Shown: piece after piece, positions 22,474 through 34,267 of the stretch
Numbering within the stretch: the first letter of the stretch is position 1
Layout: every line of letters begins with the position of its first letter
Assembly: GCA_028554645.1 (NCBI GenBank)
Contig: JAQOOI010000076.1
Coordinates: forward strand, 682,001 to 746,000
Reading direction: 5' to 3'
From: Omphalotus guepiniiformis
Taxonomy: Eukaryota; Basidiomycota; Agaricomycetes; Agaricales; Omphalotaceae
DNA length: 64,000 nucleotides
Translations under genes and position numbers: made by a program
Notes under the pieces: generated by a model
Databases searched by the model: none
What the model was told of the DNA's origin: nothing
The model's input: only the letters and a program-made list of their open reading frames with translations

Positions 22474-22857
22474 ATTGAGGTATTACTGAGAAACGAATTT
22501 GCAGGAGGTTGCAAGACGGAACTTGAGTAGGAGATGTAAAGTATGTAAGTTTATTTTGCCAGCGACACGAAAAGTCACATCTTCACACGACCACGTCAGC
22601 GTGACATCGTGACAGCGGGTGACGGGATATACTACGTTGTATAACGTATTCATACGTTCACACAAAAACGCATAGATAACGAAATGAAGTGACTTGAATA
22701 GGCGACGAAAAATCTATACCAATAACACAGTAAAAGATATCAGATAAAAGTGGAACAAAAGGAGTGTCTATTTCGAATGTCCGTCCATACTCTAGACCTA
22801 ATGTCCGTATCACAAACTCTCAGTCCTCTAACTGGGTGCTACAGCTTATTCAGAGCC
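22474..22857. other. Tudor-SN promoter and kinase 3' region
   Basis: No gene seen. About 100-150 bp before the Tudor-SN start there is a cluster of GTGAC pentamers (22601, 22609, 22619; one reversed at 22573), which may be a regulatory array. Confidence 0.45.
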
Positions 22858-24342
22858 TCAACAACAGGAAAATTTTCTGCACAAAAAATCCATCGCTTGT
22901 TCGGTAAACCGTTTGATGCGATGAGACTCAGACCCGGGGGTGACTGGGGCCGTAGCTCGAACCCAGGCTTCGGGCTTCGGAATATCTTGAAGAACCCAAG
23001 GATGGTGCTAGCAAAGGTGTCGGGATTGAGCATACTTTGGCATCAGGTTTCACAACTAACCTTCACTTCATCCAACGAGAACCTAGTCATCGGATCTTTC
23101 TGTAACATACGCTCGAGCAGAAATACGACATCGTCATGGTCTTTCGCGAGCCTTCCTCCTGTAAGAACCCCGTCCGCACCCATACTTTCAGGAACAATCC
23201 AATCTTGGGTACAAATTTGCTTGAAGAGCATGTACCTATTGTGATGATGATTGTTGTTCGCGTCAGGGAAGACATGAAAAGGGAGCTGTCCAAAAAGAAA
23301 ACAATAGAGAGTCACAGCAAGGGACCAGACGTCAATGGCCTTGGTAATTGGGGGGCGTTTGGATGGTATCTGGGTAATGCTAGGTTGCATAGTCAGCGAC
23401 GATCCACAAGTTTCCAAAGATGTACGTGGCGAAGAATTGCTCGCCGGCGGAATCCAGGCAACCTCTGGGGCCATAAAGTATCCCGTTCCATGCTGCTTTC
23501 CAATGTCATCACTCGAAAACAGTGCCGAATTCCACAGACTATTTCTCAGAGATGCATCCACTCCATGAGGAACTGAGACATGACAGATGCCATAATCAAT
23601 GATTTTGACGATGCTACGGTCTTCAGACCACACCAAGTTTGCGGGTTTGATATCACGATGTATGATACCCAGATGGTGAACTGAAGAACTATGAGGAGAT
23701 TGGCCAAAGTTGCTACGAGGTGCAAGTGCTCACGATACTCTAGTCCAAGTATTACGTCGCGGAAGACTCGTCGTGATTGACTCACAGTGAGAATGGGCTC
23801 ATTATGCTGGTTTCTCCATTGAACTTGTCCTCCTTTCATGTATTCCATCACTAATAGTTACTATTGAGCACATTACAGCTGACATTGCTCGTATAAAGCT
23901 TACCAAGATACACCCTATCATGGCCTGGATCATCTATCACTTCGAGCAACTGGACGACATTGGCGTGTCGGCAGCTTCTCAAAACGGCAACCTCTTTTTG
24001 AATGCTTTGTTCGCCGCTGAGAAGGCGATTGCCTATTCGATGGTTCCGCCTCAACTGTCTGTACTTATCCTCGGGCATTCTGCGCTTCACAGCCTTCACC
24101 AACTATGCTTTATTAACGGAAAGTCGATAAATGCAAGATCGTAAACTTACCACTTCTCCGTTACCTGTCGAGTTCATATCCCTGCAAACAGAGACATCAA
24201 CATGGCTGTTCCCGATATCTCTAGGCACGCGTCTACAGTAGACGTATTGATTGATGCGTTCTGAAGTTGAGAGCTTCAAGATGGTTGTTAGTCGAACATT
24301 ATCATGGGCGTCAAAAGGAGGGGCTTTATTCGGACGTTGCAT
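22858..24342 (-). CDS. CaMKK-like serine/threonine kinase (SNF1-activating kinase type)
   Basis: Protein kinase close to Ssp1/Sak1/Tos3/CaMKK kinases, which phosphorylate the AMPK/Snf1 activation loop. The start is MQRPNKAPPFDAHDN with INQYV at the lobe boundary. The ATP lysine is in LVKAVKRR; KEVAVLRSCRHANVVQLLEV forms the C helix; the catalytic loop is GIIHRDIKPANLVW; the metal motif is DYG (KIIDYGICHVS); the activation segment has GTGYFMAPEV followed by a long Ser/Pro-rich insert before KAIDVWSLAVTLYCFLFGQL. The C-lobe ends RFSLDEVK|HHPWVLQDIPKPEAW, spliced across about 23053, and the stop lies at 22858. The glycine loop is poor (GNSHVD in place of GxGxxG). Family assignment is good; the exact orthologue is uncertain. 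Confidence 0.85.
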
Positions 24343-24713
24343 TTCAGTAGAGAGAAGTCATTGAGGAGATACAGTAAGTACAGCGCGTAGCTCAAATTGA
24401 ACCCGATTGTGTATATAAAGCCTTTAGTAAACACACGTATACACGGCACATCAGTTTCTCTATGAATTCTGATGATTCGTGGAAAACAAATCCAGAGCGA
24501 GCTTGAAGTGACCGCTACTAGTCAACTCCGACCATTGCGAGCGACCAAGAGCCGCTAGGCGCGAGCAAGTCGGCGGTACTCGCCAGTGTGGCTCTTAACC
24601 AGCGCAGCACTGACGATAAACCTCCAGGGAAATATCGGGTTCTGAAGAAACCCCACTAGTGAAGAGTCCGAGGACTGCTGCAAGGTAACATATGTACGGA
24701 ATCACCAAGTTGG
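24343..24713. other. Kinase promoter and UPF2 3' region
   Basis: No gene recognised. A TGATGA near 24470 resembles a snoRNA box C, but no matching box D or guide layout follows. Confidence 0.45.
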
Positions 24714-27700
24714 TCACCCAATGTATCGTATCTTTATCGCACCAGCTCGGTTGCGAGTCTCCAGAGCTAAGCAAGAAAACAAATTTGAACCGATCGCATC
24801 AGCCCACATACCGAAAATACACACCTTTGATTTCCTCGGCTTCTTCTCGTTGTTCGTAGTTCAACACTAGTCGCTTCAATTGCTGCTGTTCAACTTTATC
24901 TTGCAGTTGAGCGGAACGAGTGTGGACAGCTAAGGCTGACTCCGAAGGAACAGCTAATTGACGAGTCTGAAAGGTAAAAATAATCAGTTTCCCTTTGCAT
25001 CTTCAAGGTAGGAAGGTCATACCAGATGCTTATTGCCTCGTTTAGTGACAACCGTGAAGTTCATCACAGCCTCCCTAGCGCCTGGTTGCTCTTCTTCCTC
25101 AGTTTCCTCCGGGCGCCTCCTCCTTACACCTGGAGGCAGCACAGAAGAATCCCAAAGAGCGAGAGCGGTCTTCTTGTCAACCTTCCTAGACTCTGCGGAT
25201 GTGTCTGTGTACATTTTCGCCAGTTCTTTAGCAAATTCCGCTTCGGCTTCTTCCGAAGGTCCCAGATTCTCCTGCATAGTATTACTAGAAGACAAGACAA
25301 CTTCCTCTTCCGGGGATGGTGGGCGATCTCCAACCTAAAAAGAACCAGTTAGGGCAGAACCAATTTAGCACAACTCACACGTACCAGGTCATCTGTTTCC
25401 ACAGAATCGTCTTCGTCTTCGTTCTTGTCACCATCTTCTTCCTCCTCTCTTCGCTCGTCATCTTCACCACTTTCATCTCCGCTATCATCACCCTCAACGA
25501 CTACAGCGCATTTTAGTGTGCAGAAGACATGAGAATACATGCCAACTTACGATCCATATTCTGGAAAGCATTGTTCAGCATTTCATCGACCGCGGTGGCA
25601 GCTTCTTCCACAGTCTTGACCAGCTCGAGCTTGGGTCTCACAGCCTGAATGGAATACTTAAGATTGAACAACGCCTCACCACGACTGAGCTCACCTCTAG
25701 CGAATCTGACAGCATAAACTCAACATCCATGGGCAGATCATGCTTGCAGTGAACGTAATACTATAACACAGTCAATTAACACAAAAAAGTCTTGTTACTG
25801 GAACTAACCTGAAAGAATATCAGGAAGTTATCCAATTTCTTTTTCTGGGAGCCCCGGTCGAAACACATTCCACAGGTATCCAAGAGAACGCAAACAAGCC
25901 GGATGCGGAAGAAGTCATCCGGCATGTCAAGGACGCAAGGTTGAAGCGGCAACGGTCGACCATCCGCTGTTCAAAGCCTAATGAGACCAACAAAACATCA
26001 ATGCGCAGACACTTACGATGCCCGAACGTGACTAGGGACCAGAGGGCGTCAAAAACAATTCCGGAGCTGATCAAACGGTAGATATAGAGTTCGCCTAAGT
26101 ACTTGATCGTCGCCAGTCTTCTCTGATTAGTACTGTAGATGTTTTGCTCCAGGCTTCTTCGGATATCTTCCAATACTTGGTCAACTACACCGACCGAAAA
26201 GCTCGGTTGATATCGCTGGAGATCGTATGTCAACATCGCCATTAGACTTATGTTACCGAATTTGATCTTCCACGGCTTTGTGAAGACCTTGAAAAGCACA
26301 TTGCGTACACTTGCATCATCCCAGTCAAGCTTGCGGACCAGTTTGAAAACTTTGTCGATTGTTTTCTTAGCAAGTACATCATAAACCAGATGTCTGATGA
26401 AGAGCTCCATGTGCGAGCGCTGCTTCTGCTGCCTAGGAGAGCGTTCAGGCGGATTGCACTGTAGATTGTATGTAGTTAACGACATTGATCTGATAGAGAC
26501 TATCGAAATAAACACCTGGTAATAGGCATTCTCAAGCAACAAGGATTGTCTTTGGTCTAGATGCTGCAGACTTTGCTTGCGTCTCATGAGTTCCAGCTTT
26601 TGAAGGGAGAGAGAATTAGCAGCATTCTATGGCCAACAGTCAATAGACAACTTACCATGGTTCCAAATCTCTCTCGGGTTTCCTCGCTTCGTAGCAAGTA
26701 TCTACCACACCCTTCCAAAAGTAAAGCAAGGTTTTCAATGTTTGTCCCATTGAAATCGTCCAGGCAGACTTTGAGAATATGTAAAATGAGATGGGTGGGT
26801 ACAACACGGAACTTCGTGAGATTGGACAGATACATGATATTCTGTGGCTCATGAGAACGTTAATCCAGCAGAGCTTTGTAGATGACATACCTTGAGCCGC
26901 ACTTCGGAGAGTTCTTTGACTACATTTTTTTTTCTCTGCAGATAACGGAACTCCTCATCCAGCTATTCGGAGTCAGCTCGGGAGAAAGCATGAATAAATT
27001 GCAGCACTCACAATTGCAACGAGATCAGAACCAATATCGGTCATATACACATTAAGTGTCGCCACAAGCCGAGAATAATGAGGCAACAAGTCAGTTCGAT
27101 TTTTAGGCACTTGCCCTAAAAACTAAAATGAAAAATCGTTTAGTTAGGCACCGCAGTTCTGCCCAGAGCTCCTGACCTTCACAAGTCTCTTGCGAGCTGC
27201 CTTGGAGTTTAAAAAGGCGAAGTCCACGGCAGCCTGATCAATCAATTCACGATTTGTTGCATCCGGAAGGCGAGCGAGGAGAGCCGACAGCATCTGCGAA
27301 GGTCCTTGGGGGGCCATATGAGGGGAAAGAGGCGGAGATACTGTCTTGGGTGTACCGGGAGTAGGGGTAGCGACACTAATTGCGCCAGTCAGTTGTCAAC
27401 TTCAGCGATCAGGAGCAGAATAAATATACTGACTCTTCTTCCTCTTCCAAGCGAGTGGCTCGGTCTTTGTCCTTTTCAACCGTTTCACTCTCACTGAGTA
27501 TCTTAAGCTCTTCGTCAAGCTTCTTCATCTCCTCCTTCTCGTGCTCTAATTTGTTTCTCAGTTTTTCTTGGTCCTCTCCGTTATCCCTTTCTTCTCCATC
27601 GTCGATACCTAGGACACTTTTCGGCACAAAATCCTTGAGGTCTTGTATGTCTTCAAAAAACTTTCTTTCCTCTTCATCTTTCCACTTGCCGCCGGTGACG

Positions 27701-29145
27701 TATATTTCGTCCGAATCTTCGCTTCTAAGACCACTCGAATTATTGACGCCGATTTGTAAAGAATCCGACTTCCGAGCATTGCTAGGCAGAGAAGGAAGCG
27801 GAAGGTATAAGAGCTCGGAGAGTCTATCCTGACTTTAGCCTCATGAAAACATCCTGAAAATGTAAACTCACTGTTGACAACTACTTAGCAACTTCTCGTA
27901 GCCCTTGGTCATCTTCTCATAAGCTTGTTGGCGGTCCTCGAATATTTCACCCGAACGTATATACGCTTCGTGATTTCGACGATCTTGTTCTTGAAGACGC
28001 TACAAGCCACTAAGAATTCTGAAATTCGTGTAAGAAATAGTAGACACGCACTGTGTGTTCAATAACCAGTTTCTTGCATACACTCTCGAAGTAACCTTCA
28101 CACATGCGCTTGAAACGATCTCGCACATCCTTTTCAATAAGGTCGTTCTCCCAAACAAGAGAAAGGAACGAATCCGTGTTCGTTGCATCGCTTGACTCTG
28201 ATGCAGACAAAGATCCAGGCTCAGTATTATCAGGTATTTGTTTTGAGACATTCGGAGGTACAAGTCCAAGGTATGGCAAACCATAAGATTTGAGAAAGGT
28301 GGACAACAGCGGAAGAGATGAGAGAGTTGGATCGTTTGACAGCTGTACGACATGATTACTCCGGTTTAGAAGATATAGTTAGGGTGACCTACCATCTCCT
28401 TCATTGCCTTCATGATCCATTCACCTCCGCTACGATTCGGGGCGTCACTAATCACTCCGACTAAAGCTAATCTGCGCAAATCCGCAGTACAGGCCGCTGT
28501 CGTAAGACTCTTGAAGAGTCCTCCTTTTCCTGCTGTTCCGGCGTCAAACTTGAGAGAGATGCACGGGAAGGTACGGTGAGGGAAGCAGAGAGTGAGGATA
28601 TGTGAATGCAGTAGCAAATCGGCGATGCAGCGAAGAAATAATCTGAATTTGAACATCCGAATAAGGTCTACGTGAATCGGAAGAACAGTGCATACCTCGA
28701 CCGCACTCCAACCATCCTTCTCCGTTTTACAGCGGGATATACCATCACTGACCGCGCCAGCAAATTCATCGATGTATTTCTCCAGTGACAAGGTATCAAT
28801 ATCCTTTAGAATCTGGTCTCTGTTGTCGCTCGCTAGCGACTGCCGCACTCGCTTGATAAGAGTGGTATGACGTTTGAAAGAATGATCGAGTTTTGAGGAT
28901 TCTTAGGTAGCTACAATAAGCACTTCCAAGTTCAAGATGCAAGGTGAGTATCCAAAAGCCATACCTGGGGTCGTAGGACTGAGATTTAACTGTTTGAGTG
29001 CGATTCGTTTTTCATAACGGGACCTTTCGTCGTCAAGCTTGGAAGGAATTTAGGTACCATTGGGAGTAGAATCCATAGAACTCGGACTAAGTATCAAGGC
29101 AGAGTCTGACAAGAATGAGACTACATTGCACTTGTTACACTGCAT
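24714..29145 (-). CDS. UPF2: Nonsense-mediated decay factor UPF2/NMD2
   Basis: Scaffold of the UPF1-UPF2-UPF3 surveillance complex at the cytoplasmic face of the ribosome. The N-terminal MIF4G includes SRYEKRIALKQLNLSP, LEKYIDEFAGAVSDGISRCK and SSLPLLSTFLKSYGLPYLGL. Later MIF4G domains include HLVYDVLAKKTIDKVFKLVR, TKPWKIKFGNISLMAMLTYD, ATIKYLGELYIYRLISSGIV and a piece reading RLVCVLLDTCGMCFDRGSQK. An acidic stretch (about 25390-25510) precedes the UPF1-binding C terminus AKELAKMYTDTSAESRKVDK, MNFTVVTKRGNKHL, ending RAGAIKIRYIG at 24714. More than fifteen short introns are present. The 5' end is unresolved: the first secure exon begins at 29037, and an ATG at 29143-29145 (MQCNKCN) can reach it through an 87-nt intron in frame. 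Head-to-head with the ATRIP-like gene. Confidence 0.92.
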
Positions 29146-29216
29146 TAGTCGCGTTGGCTTGCACGCGTTTACCTAAGCCGTCAGCGTCGGTTAGCGCCTG
29201 GCTCGTCGTTTCCTTT

Positions 29217-32200
29217 ATGGACTACGACGCCTTCTTCGATGATGTTGTCTTCGACGATCAGGCTTTGGCTGTCTTGGACCAGGCGGAACGCACTTATTTT
29301 AACGAGAACACGTCACCTTCACTTCAACCTCCGCCAGCTAAGAGGCAGAAGACAGATACTGGTTGGACCTTTTCGCAATCAGCTTCTGCATCTGGTTCTC
29401 TTCCCGCAGCTGAAACCACTTCTATTGAGGTCGATGAGCTTCCAGAGATATCCGTACGCGTAAACGATTATGCTTTTCAGGATTTTGAGGAGCTTCGTGA
29501 ACCTCGTTCATCACAAGGGTTGTTCCATAAAGACACTCAGCATCGGGGAACACGCGTCTCTGATCGCGTTCCCGGTGTTCATGCCTCTCAGAATGTTCAT
29601 GATAGTATTTCTACCTCATTGGGTCGCGCTAGCCACCGACAAAGTACCTCCTCAATCCCCCCTGCGCCACCAGCTGCAGCCCCCTCTTCAAACCTGCCTC
29701 AAGCTGCCACGCACACCCAACGACGACCACTTTCTCGTTCCTCTTCCAAGCAAACCAGCTCTCAATTGAACAGGATAGCTATAATTGCCTCTGCTCTAGC
29801 AATGCCTGCGCAAGTTGGGTCCGTACCTAATATTCCTGCTGCAAGTCCTCTACCGCCTAGAGCATCTCTCCCTCGAATTACAGAACTTCCAGCCTCTAGG
29901 CCATTGGATCCCGATACCAGTGATCAAGTAGCCTCTTTGAAGGAACGATTACAAGAGGTTTTATTCATTCCTTGTTCTCGGCGAAGATGAATGATCTGAA
30001 TGCGTGTCTCTTTTGTAGCTTTGTGAGCAGAATATCAATCTTCAGAATGCTCTGAAGGATGCAGAAGAAGCTCGTACGGTTAAAGATGGTGAAGTCTCAG
30101 TATTGCGTCGATGTATTGAACGTGTGAGCGGTGTCTTTCACTCGCAAGAGTCGTCGCCCATGACTATACCAGAATGCTCAAGACCACGCATCTCAAATCG
30201 CAAAGCTCAAAGCAGCGAAAGATGAAGCCGATAGTAAACAAACCGACATGCAGCGGCATATGAAGGACGAATTGGAACGATTGAAAACCCAGTTTATTTT
30301 CAATGTATGTCTTTGTACACTTTGACACGCCCTCGAACCTCACGAAATCACTTACTGCACAGCAACATGAGACAGAGAGTAATGGAAGAAAAGTGCCAAT
30401 GTCGGCTCGCTCTCGAAAGCATATTTCTTTATCGTCCCAAACTCCTCGTTTCGATCGCACTTTTCCAAATGTTGGTCCAAATCATATGCTAGACTCAACC
30501 CCTGTCAGGAAAACACCAAACCTTCGTACTCAGAGATCTCCCGAGAAGACACGGAAATCTGCCCTGTTGCCAGGCTTCGAAAACTCATTTCTGGACTCGA
30601 CGCCAAATCGGCCTGTCCATTTACAGACAAGTATTAAGCCCACAAGTCCCGAAGTCATGCCTCCCCCACAGAGACTTTTTGCAGAGGCCTTGCAGCACAT
30701 GCAACCTTCTCAGGAGTTCCCTGGCGTCTCTAGTAGTCAGATATTAAACGACGACGTAAGAATGGAGGACGATTTCCATCAAGACGCCACCGTAGGTAGC
30801 GAACTAGCCAGCTCACCTATCGAAGAACGTGGAGATTTTGACATGGAAGAAGAGGAAGTACAACCGGAAGACGGAGTAGAGATAAGATCTTTCAATTGGA
30901 GGGCTGAAGTAAGACTCATTTCAACCAAAATTGACCGCCACTTATCATGATTCAAACATTCAGCTGACGCGTATTATTTTGACACACACTTACCCGTCGT
31001 GCAATATGCCAACAATACAATTGCTCATCGAATCAACCCCAGCGGACCATTCCTCCACCCTATCTCAAATATTAGAAATCATCGCCAGTACATTTGTTGA
31101 CGATGATTACGAAGCAGTTGTATCATTATTAACGAGGTGCTTCGCTTCGCTATGTATTGCCCTCAATCTCAACAATCTAGTGAGTGCCGCCTTGGTTATA
31201 TTATGCTCGCCTAACATTTGAGAAGCAGATCTCATCGCTAATACCCTGTCTGAATCTGTTGACCACATTTGTAAATTCACTACCGTCCTTCTTATCCGCA
31301 TTCTTACGCAGCGAAAACGACGAACGACCAAAGATACTCGACCTTATATGCAGTATCATAGTGCAGCATTTGACTGCCAAAAAGCACTGTGAACGTGCAC
31401 CTGGTCTTGTTGACGAAATCAATGGATTCTTGCAGGCACTATGTTGGAATACGCCAGAAGAATGTGCAGAAAAGTGCGTCCTCCAGGTCAATGTTCGTGT
31501 GTGTGATGACTCACGTTAAGGGGATAGAATGGCCTGTATATTGAGTAGTACGGAAATATTGATGACATTGTTACACACGTCGCAGCCACCTTGGTTCCTG
31601 GCTCGCATAACACACTTACTGGTGTTGATGTCGACTCGTATGTCCCAGTCAAGCCATCTTGATAGGTGTTTCTAACGACTTCGGTCCCTAGATCCAATAC
31701 TTGCTCGGTCCCTCCTATCTCTTTCCAATAATCAAGCGGGAGATGAAGGACAACGATCCGGTACCCAGAAGGTCCCTCAATTGGACCGCCTGTGCTCATT
31801 CCTCATAGACAACGCTCGTCAAGATACAGAGGTAAGATTGAGCTACTTATTCAATCAGAGCATTTCCAGACCTCCCTTTAGTCAAGAGTTGTCAAGTCAA
31901 ATATAATTGCCCTCTTCTCGATTCTCTGTTTGGTCCACGCAGATACTTTCGCCACTTTAACCAGCTCCAACGCAGTCATCCCTTCGCTGGTGTTGTATCT
32001 CAACGATGCGTCGATGCCAATATGGGAAGATACTGAGACGCTTGTCACATCTTCCTCTCTGACATCTTCGTGCGTACGTCTGAGTATGTGCTCGTATCAT
32101 CGTCGCTGAAATCACCTAGATTAATCAGGTCGCTGAATCAGGCGACACATCTTCTTCATCAGCTGGTATTTGGTACGCAGCCTGTGCTCAATCTTCGGTA

Positions 32201-32524
32201 CAAATTACAGTGTGCACCGCATCGGCCATTCAACGGGATAACCCACATCTTCATTGTTGCGTTTGGAAGGCTGAGCTATGCTCCTCCTCCTGAATGGATT
32301 ACTCAGGAGAAACAAGATGAGCTATTATTGCTTCGAGGTGCGTATTTAAGCTGTATTTGACATCGTTACTCAAAATTAAATTTACAGAATTAGCGAGAGA
32401 TCTGCTGGACCTGGTTGTCGACGGTCCCGAAGGTGATAGTGTCTATGCTGCCTATCAAGACAACGAAGAGAATGTTGACGAAGGGGACATGGAAGAACAA
32501 TTACTAGGAACTCAGGTTGTATAA
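29217..32524 (+). CDS. ATRIP/Rad26/UvsD-like DNA damage checkpoint protein
   Basis: Likely partner of the ATR/Mec1/Rad3 kinase that recruits it to RPA-coated single-stranded DNA. The N-terminal acidic motif DYDAFFDDVVFDDQALAVLD resembles the checkpoint recruitment (RPA-binding) motif. A Ser/Pro-rich linker with PPAKRQKTD follows, then a coiled coil (VASLKERLQELCEQNINLQN, DAEEARTVKDGEVSVLRRC; KDELERLKTQF) and, from about 30900, a helical repeat C-terminal half (LTRIILTHTYPSCNMPTIQL, SIIVQHLTAKKHCERAPGLV, HLLHQLVFGTQPVLNLRYK, ELARDLLDLVVDGPEGDS). This domain order and size match fungal UvsD/Rad26 rather than a generic coiled-coil protein. I chose ATG 29217 (MDYDAFF); an in-frame ATG at 29115 encodes an unlikely Cys/Leu-rich extension. 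At least seven introns. Confidence 0.78.
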
Positions 32525-32737
32525 TCGTTACTATATGCATAACCTTGTTGTCACAGCCTGTTATCATCGAGAACCTGGCTATACATGGTCAGCACAAGAC
32601 ACGGATATGTTAGGCAATATCCAACCTGGCGGCAAAACTGCCTTAACCAACGGAGATTCCCCATTTCACTTCGAGACGGCGGTGACGCTGATGTAGTTAA
32701 CCATTTGATGTTGAGATCACAAATTTCTGACCTAAAT

Positions 32738-34094
32738 CTAGAGCTCAGGCGCCTGTGCATTTCTTCCTAGCAGGAATGAAATAGTTTGAGTATTCGCAGT
32801 CTTGGGATGGCATAGAAGGCTAACCGTCAGATCGCTGGTTGTGTGTCCATTCTGAATTGTACCATCGTTTGTAGACGTGAAGTTGAAGTGATCAAGTCGA
32901 CCGTAGCTATTCACCCAAAGCTGCCAGAGACATTCGTTCCAGGTTGCCTGGCGAGTATTGAGAAAGAATTGTCGCTCAGTACACCAGAAAACATGATCCC
33001 GAGCAATGAGGAGGGTGGGCAGTGAAGTGTTGGAAGGATACAAAAGAGGTCGCTCAGCCCAGTTAACTGCCAGTTGTTCGGAAAACGGAATTTCTGCCGC
33101 TACTTGGTTTGAACTTGATGCTAAGTTGCCAGGAAAGAGGAGGACCTTTGGGGTCGGCGCCAGGAGTCGTGCGAGATTAAGTAGTGCATTAGGTGAGTAT
33201 GACCCCGGATGTGTAGAGAGTTGAAGTGCGTGTACTGACACGGAAGATAGAGAAGAATGGTTTTTCCACGTTTCCAGCCGTTCAAGGAGTGCGTGGTGCG
33301 ATGGAAGGTCCGGTGGCGTTAGTAACAAGAGCGAAACTTGGCCTGTAAGGAAGAAAAGGTTCAATTCGGTACTCTCATCCAAAAACTCATTGTTACGCAT
33401 ACCTCTCCATTGAGAAGTTAGCTGAGTTACTGCATCTGTAGTTGCGTTCGATTCGTCTTCCCATAGGCATAAAGTGATGTTCGGCAAGAAACCTGTTGGT
33501 GCACCACGCAATAGATACGGGGACAGCATCGTGCTAACTGCAGATAATTGGAGAGGCAATAGGCGTGATAGCTTTTGAGGATCAGACAGGATGTTCACCG
33601 GTGAGAAGGGAGGTAACACTATCGGCCCTGACCACAAAGCTAAGGTTGCACCGTAAGTTGCGACATTTCACAGTCAAGAGAAGACTCGCACTTAAACTTC
33701 GTTTTTCGACTTTGGAATAAATCATGACGGAAGTAAAAACAATACTGAAGCAAAAGTAGAACAATATGACCGTTCGAGTGCAAGTGACTAGCCACCACTG
33801 TTGAGGGTGTTGATTTGGCAAAGTCGTGATCAAGCCCGAGCTTTCGTCAGATTGAGCGGGTTGGAATATTATTGAGAAGAAGAAGTTTTGAACATTCCGA
33901 CATAAGGCGGAAAAAGAGGACGAAAGGAGGTTCGGATCGTTGTGACGGCGATGGTTCTTGTGCAAAGTATCCAACTCAGTGCTAGTGAAGGCGCTTCCCA
34001 CAGATGTTGAGGGACGAAGTCTTTGATTGGCAGTGGAAAGATGGCTTTGAATGCTGCCTGAGCCAGCGAGTTTTGGCGAAGCAGAAGATGCCAT
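32738..34094 (-). CDS. Single-pass type II membrane protein, possible Golgi glycosyltransferase (LARGE/GT49-like)
   Basis: The product starts MASSASPKLAGSGSIQSHL, with a cytosolic Ser-rich part of about 100 residues, then one hydrophobic segment (WLVTCTRTVILFYFCFSIVF) and a lumenal domain. The lumenal part has ITLCLWEDESNATTDAV, SLLLLTPPDLPSHHALLERL, APTPKVLLFPGNL, PTLLIARDHVFWCTERQFFL and ATWNECLWQLWVNSYGRL, with several N-glycosylation sequons. The pattern of a flanking-sugar 'rate-of-fall' region, LLFPGN and ARDHVFWCTERF recalls LARGE-type glycosyltransferase-like proteins of basidiomycetes, but a clear DxD metal motif was not seen. Thus membrane topology is well supported and catalytic function is inference. 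One intron at about 33640-33697; co-oriented with the lipase. Confidence 0.6.
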
Positions 34095-34267
34095 GGTGGA
34101 TAGAGTCAAAGCAAAGAATAAACTTCCTTTTCAGGTAAGCCTTTCTTACACCATTGGCCTTTTGACATGTCTACGGCTACATACATAGATCCAGAAAATC
34201 GACTACTCAGATAAACTTGGCTATTCTCATTAGCTTCTAATCAGCATTGATGCATACAGCATAGAGT

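Noticed and set aside
22963..22985. GGGTTCGAGCTAC (minus strand) resembling a tRNA T-arm
   Set aside because: It lies inside the kinase coding exon (PKPEAWVRA) and has no tRNA context.
24470..24560. TGATGA resembling a C/D snoRNA box C
   Set aside because: No box D (CTGA) at a suitable distance and no terminal stem; common by chance.
28377..28387. TTAGGGT telomere-like word
   Set aside because: Single unit at a UPF2 intron edge, no tandem copy, so not an interstitial telomere.
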